This document shows positions 52,070 through 53,313 of a stretch of 53,313 nucleotides of DNA, piece after piece. Origin of the DNA: Pseudomonas sp. GM79 (GTDB lineage Bacteria > Pseudomonadota > Gammaproteobacteria > Pseudomonadales > Pseudomonadaceae); assembly GCF_000282495.1 (NCBI RefSeq), contig NZ_AKJE01000083.1:1-53313 (forward strand), in the 5' to 3' direction. How positions within the stretch are numbered: position 1 is the stretch's first letter; every line of letters starts with the position of its first letter. A program made the position numbers and the translations under genes. The notes under the pieces were generated by a model. It did not search any database, was not told the DNA's origin, and saw nothing but the letters and a program-made list of their open reading frames with translations.

Positions 52070-52303
52070 TCAGGTGGTCAACAGTTGTTGTGCGCGCGCA
52101 CGTGGCTGGCGCTGGCTGACACGGGCGCTGGCGGGCAGGGGATGGTGCAGCCAGTTGAGGCGGATTTCTTCGATTTCGACCCAACCATCGCCCATGGGCT
52201 GCAGGCTGCACTGTTTGAATGCCTGGCAGCGGCCATCGCGGTCGAGCAGGGCAAAACAGCGATGCAGTGGACGTGGCGCGAACATTGAGATGAGAAAACG
52301 CAT
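52070..52303 (-). CDS. Small basic protein of unknown function
   Basis: This 77-aa protein (MRFLISMFAPRPLHRCFALLDRDGRC...) has a short basic C-terminus (RVSQRQPRARAQQLL). Regular codon use and an AAGG ribosome site about 8 bp upstream suggest it is real, and it looks like a conserved Pseudomonas protein. Two Cys near residues 16 and 26 are notable. No function known. A frame open to 52357 adds 18 residues without support. Confidence 0.6.
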   Translation of the reverse strand: MRFLISMFAPRPLHRCFALLDRDGRCQAFKQCSLQPMGDGWVEIEEIRLNWLHHPLPASARVSQRQPRARAQQLLTT

Positions 52304-52508
52304 GGCAAAGTACCTTGTGGGGTGACTGCTGTGAAGGTTGCCAATGAGCCATGACATGCATGTGTAAGGTCGGTGACAGATGTGTGACAGGAACCGCGCT
52401 ACGCCGTGTTTGTCAGAGATTTCAGTAATCGTTGTGCGAAGCTAGTTCGCCGCAGTGGCGCACCGCTATACTGCGGGCCTGTTTGTGCCTGATTCTGGAG
52501 AGAAGAGC

Positions 52509-53093
52509 ATGTTGCAACGCCTGTTGTTCGGTTTGATCACTGTGACCAGTTTGACCCTCGTCGGCTGCGCCCACAGCCCGCAACAACTGAACCCGGAACC
52601 CAAGCTGACAGCTCAGCTGGCGCCGGTCGGCCGTGGCCAGCCGGTGGTGGTGCGTGTGGTGGACGGTCGTCCGTCGCCAACGCTGGGGACTCGTGGTGGT
52701 CTGTATCCGGAGACCAGTGCAATCACCGTGCAGGGCGCGCAGATTCTGCCGAAGTTGCAGGCTCAGGCTGAAGCGGCCGTGCGCTTGCTGGGCTTTACCC
52801 CGACGGCCAATGCGCTGAATGCACCGCAATTGACGGTGACCCTGGCCGAGCTGAAGTATCAGTCGCCCAAGGAAGGCCTGTATGTGACTGAGGCAACGAT
52901 TGGCGCGACGTTCCGTTCGGATGTGCAGAATGCCAACCGTCGTTATAGCGGTCGCTACGGCGCGTCGCTCGATCAGCGTTTTGGCATGGCGCCGAATCAG
53001 GAAACCAATACCAAGCTGGTCAGTGATGTGTTGAGTGATGCGTTGACCCGCTTGTTCAAGGACCCGACGATTGGTCAGGTGCTTGCCGAGTAA
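52509..53093 (+). CDS. YajG-family lipoprotein
   Basis: This 194-aa lipoprotein has a signal with lipobox LVGC (Cys20) and a mature part of the YajG type: VVVRVVDGRPSPTLGTRGG and LTVTLAELKYQSP. Function of the family is unknown. The start at 52509 has GGAGA 7-11 bp upstream; frame open to 52455 is not used. Followed by a clear terminator. Confidence 0.85.
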   Translation: MLQRLLFGLITVTSLTLVGCAHSPQQLNPEPKLTAQLAPVGRGQPVVVRVVDGRPSPTLGTRGGLYPETSAITVQGAQILPKLQAQAEAAVRLLGFTPTANALNAPQLTVTLAELKYQSPKEGLYVTEATIGATFRSDVQNANRRYSGRYGASLDQRFGMAPNQETNTKLVSDVLSDALTRLFKDPTIGQVLAE

Positions 53094-53114
53094 CGGTTTG
53101 CTTCTTGTTTAAAG

Positions 53115-53148
53115 AACCCGGTGTCAGTGATGGCGCCGGGTTTTTTTG
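53115..53148 (+). terminator. Terminator after the YajG-like gene
   Basis: Stem AACCCGG/CCGGGTT with further pairing toward the loop, followed by seven T residues, 22 bp after the stop. Confidence 0.88.
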
Positions 53149-53226
53149 TGTCCTTTGCGGTCTTGATTGCCATGGCGGCCTGTGGGCCGACCATGTTTTG
53201 GTTGGTGGTGTACATATCCGTTGCTG

Positions 53227-53313
53227 CGGTAACGGCGGCTTAGGGTTTCGCCCTTACGGCGAGGCACTTTTGGCAAACGCCCCAAAAGTACCCAAAAGGT
53301 CTCGCCCCAAGCG
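53227..53313. repeat. Start of a probable dispersed Pseudomonas repeat
   Basis: The last 85 bases (GGCGGCTTAGGGTTTCGCCC ... CGCCCCAAAAGTACCC) look like a sequence I recall recurring between genes in many Pseudomonas genomes. It runs off the window edge and is not repeated within it, so the claim rests on memory. Confidence 0.45.

Noticed and set aside
1..53313. CRISPR arrays, prophage or insertion sequences
   Set aside because: No regular short direct repeats with spacers, and no transposase, integrase or phage structural gene was seen.

Overview
The window is a high-GC chromosomal segment of a Pseudomonas, most likely of the P. fluorescens group. The evidence is the core gene order around prs-ispE-lolB-lbcA-hemA-prfA-prmC-moeB-murI-pagL, which matches what I recall of the P. 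aeruginosa PA4640-PA4690 region, together with several inverted REP pairs carrying the GCGGGCAAGCCCGCTCCCAC core common in fluorescent pseudomonads. I see no phage, transposase, plasmid gene or CRISPR array. This is mainly core chromosome with a few accessory insertions.

Layout. 1-3.7 kb: a lipid-transport operon of two single-unit PqiA/LetA-like membrane proteins and a six-MCE-domain PqiB/LetB-like protein. 3.9-8.7 kb (minus): the MksF-MksE-MksB condensin operon. 8.9-10.1 kb: a HolD-like (DNA polymerase III psi) gene overlapping rimI, with a consensus DnaA box just upstream. 10.2-14.9 kb: an acidic small protein, carbonic anhydrase, a SET-domain protein, an unknown secreted protein and an MHS-type transporter. 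15-22.3 kb: a BdlA-like PAS-PAS-MCP protein, lipoprotein gamma-glutamyltransferase, tRNA-Met, a membrane chemoreceptor and an Fsr-type efflux protein. 22.3-23.3 kb: an ACC deaminase gene (acdS) without its usual acdR. 23.6-30.5 kb (minus): translation and envelope housekeeping (ychF, pth, rplY, prs, tRNA-Gln, ispE, lolB, lbcA). 30.7-36.1 kb (plus): hemA-prfA-prmC-moeB-murI, then pagL.

36.2-44.1 kb is a photobiology cluster. A DUF523/DUF1722 protein, a MerR/LitR-type regulator and photolyase (phrB) are translationally coupled on the minus strand, followed by an SDR and a YkgJ protein. Upstream are a renalase-like flavoprotein and, divergently, a TIGR01777 epimerase and ferrochelatase (hemH). 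Two control regions share TGTAyAA boxes spaced exactly 18 bp, which suggests a common light-responsive regulator. This is the best candidate for an incompletely described system in the window.

44.2-53.3 kb: uracil salvage (upp-uraA), hpt, a SulP anion transporter, two small conserved proteins, malate:quinone oxidoreductase with an unusually long gene-free upstream region, a small conserved protein and a YajG-like lipoprotein. The right edge enters what looks like a dispersed Pseudomonas repeat.
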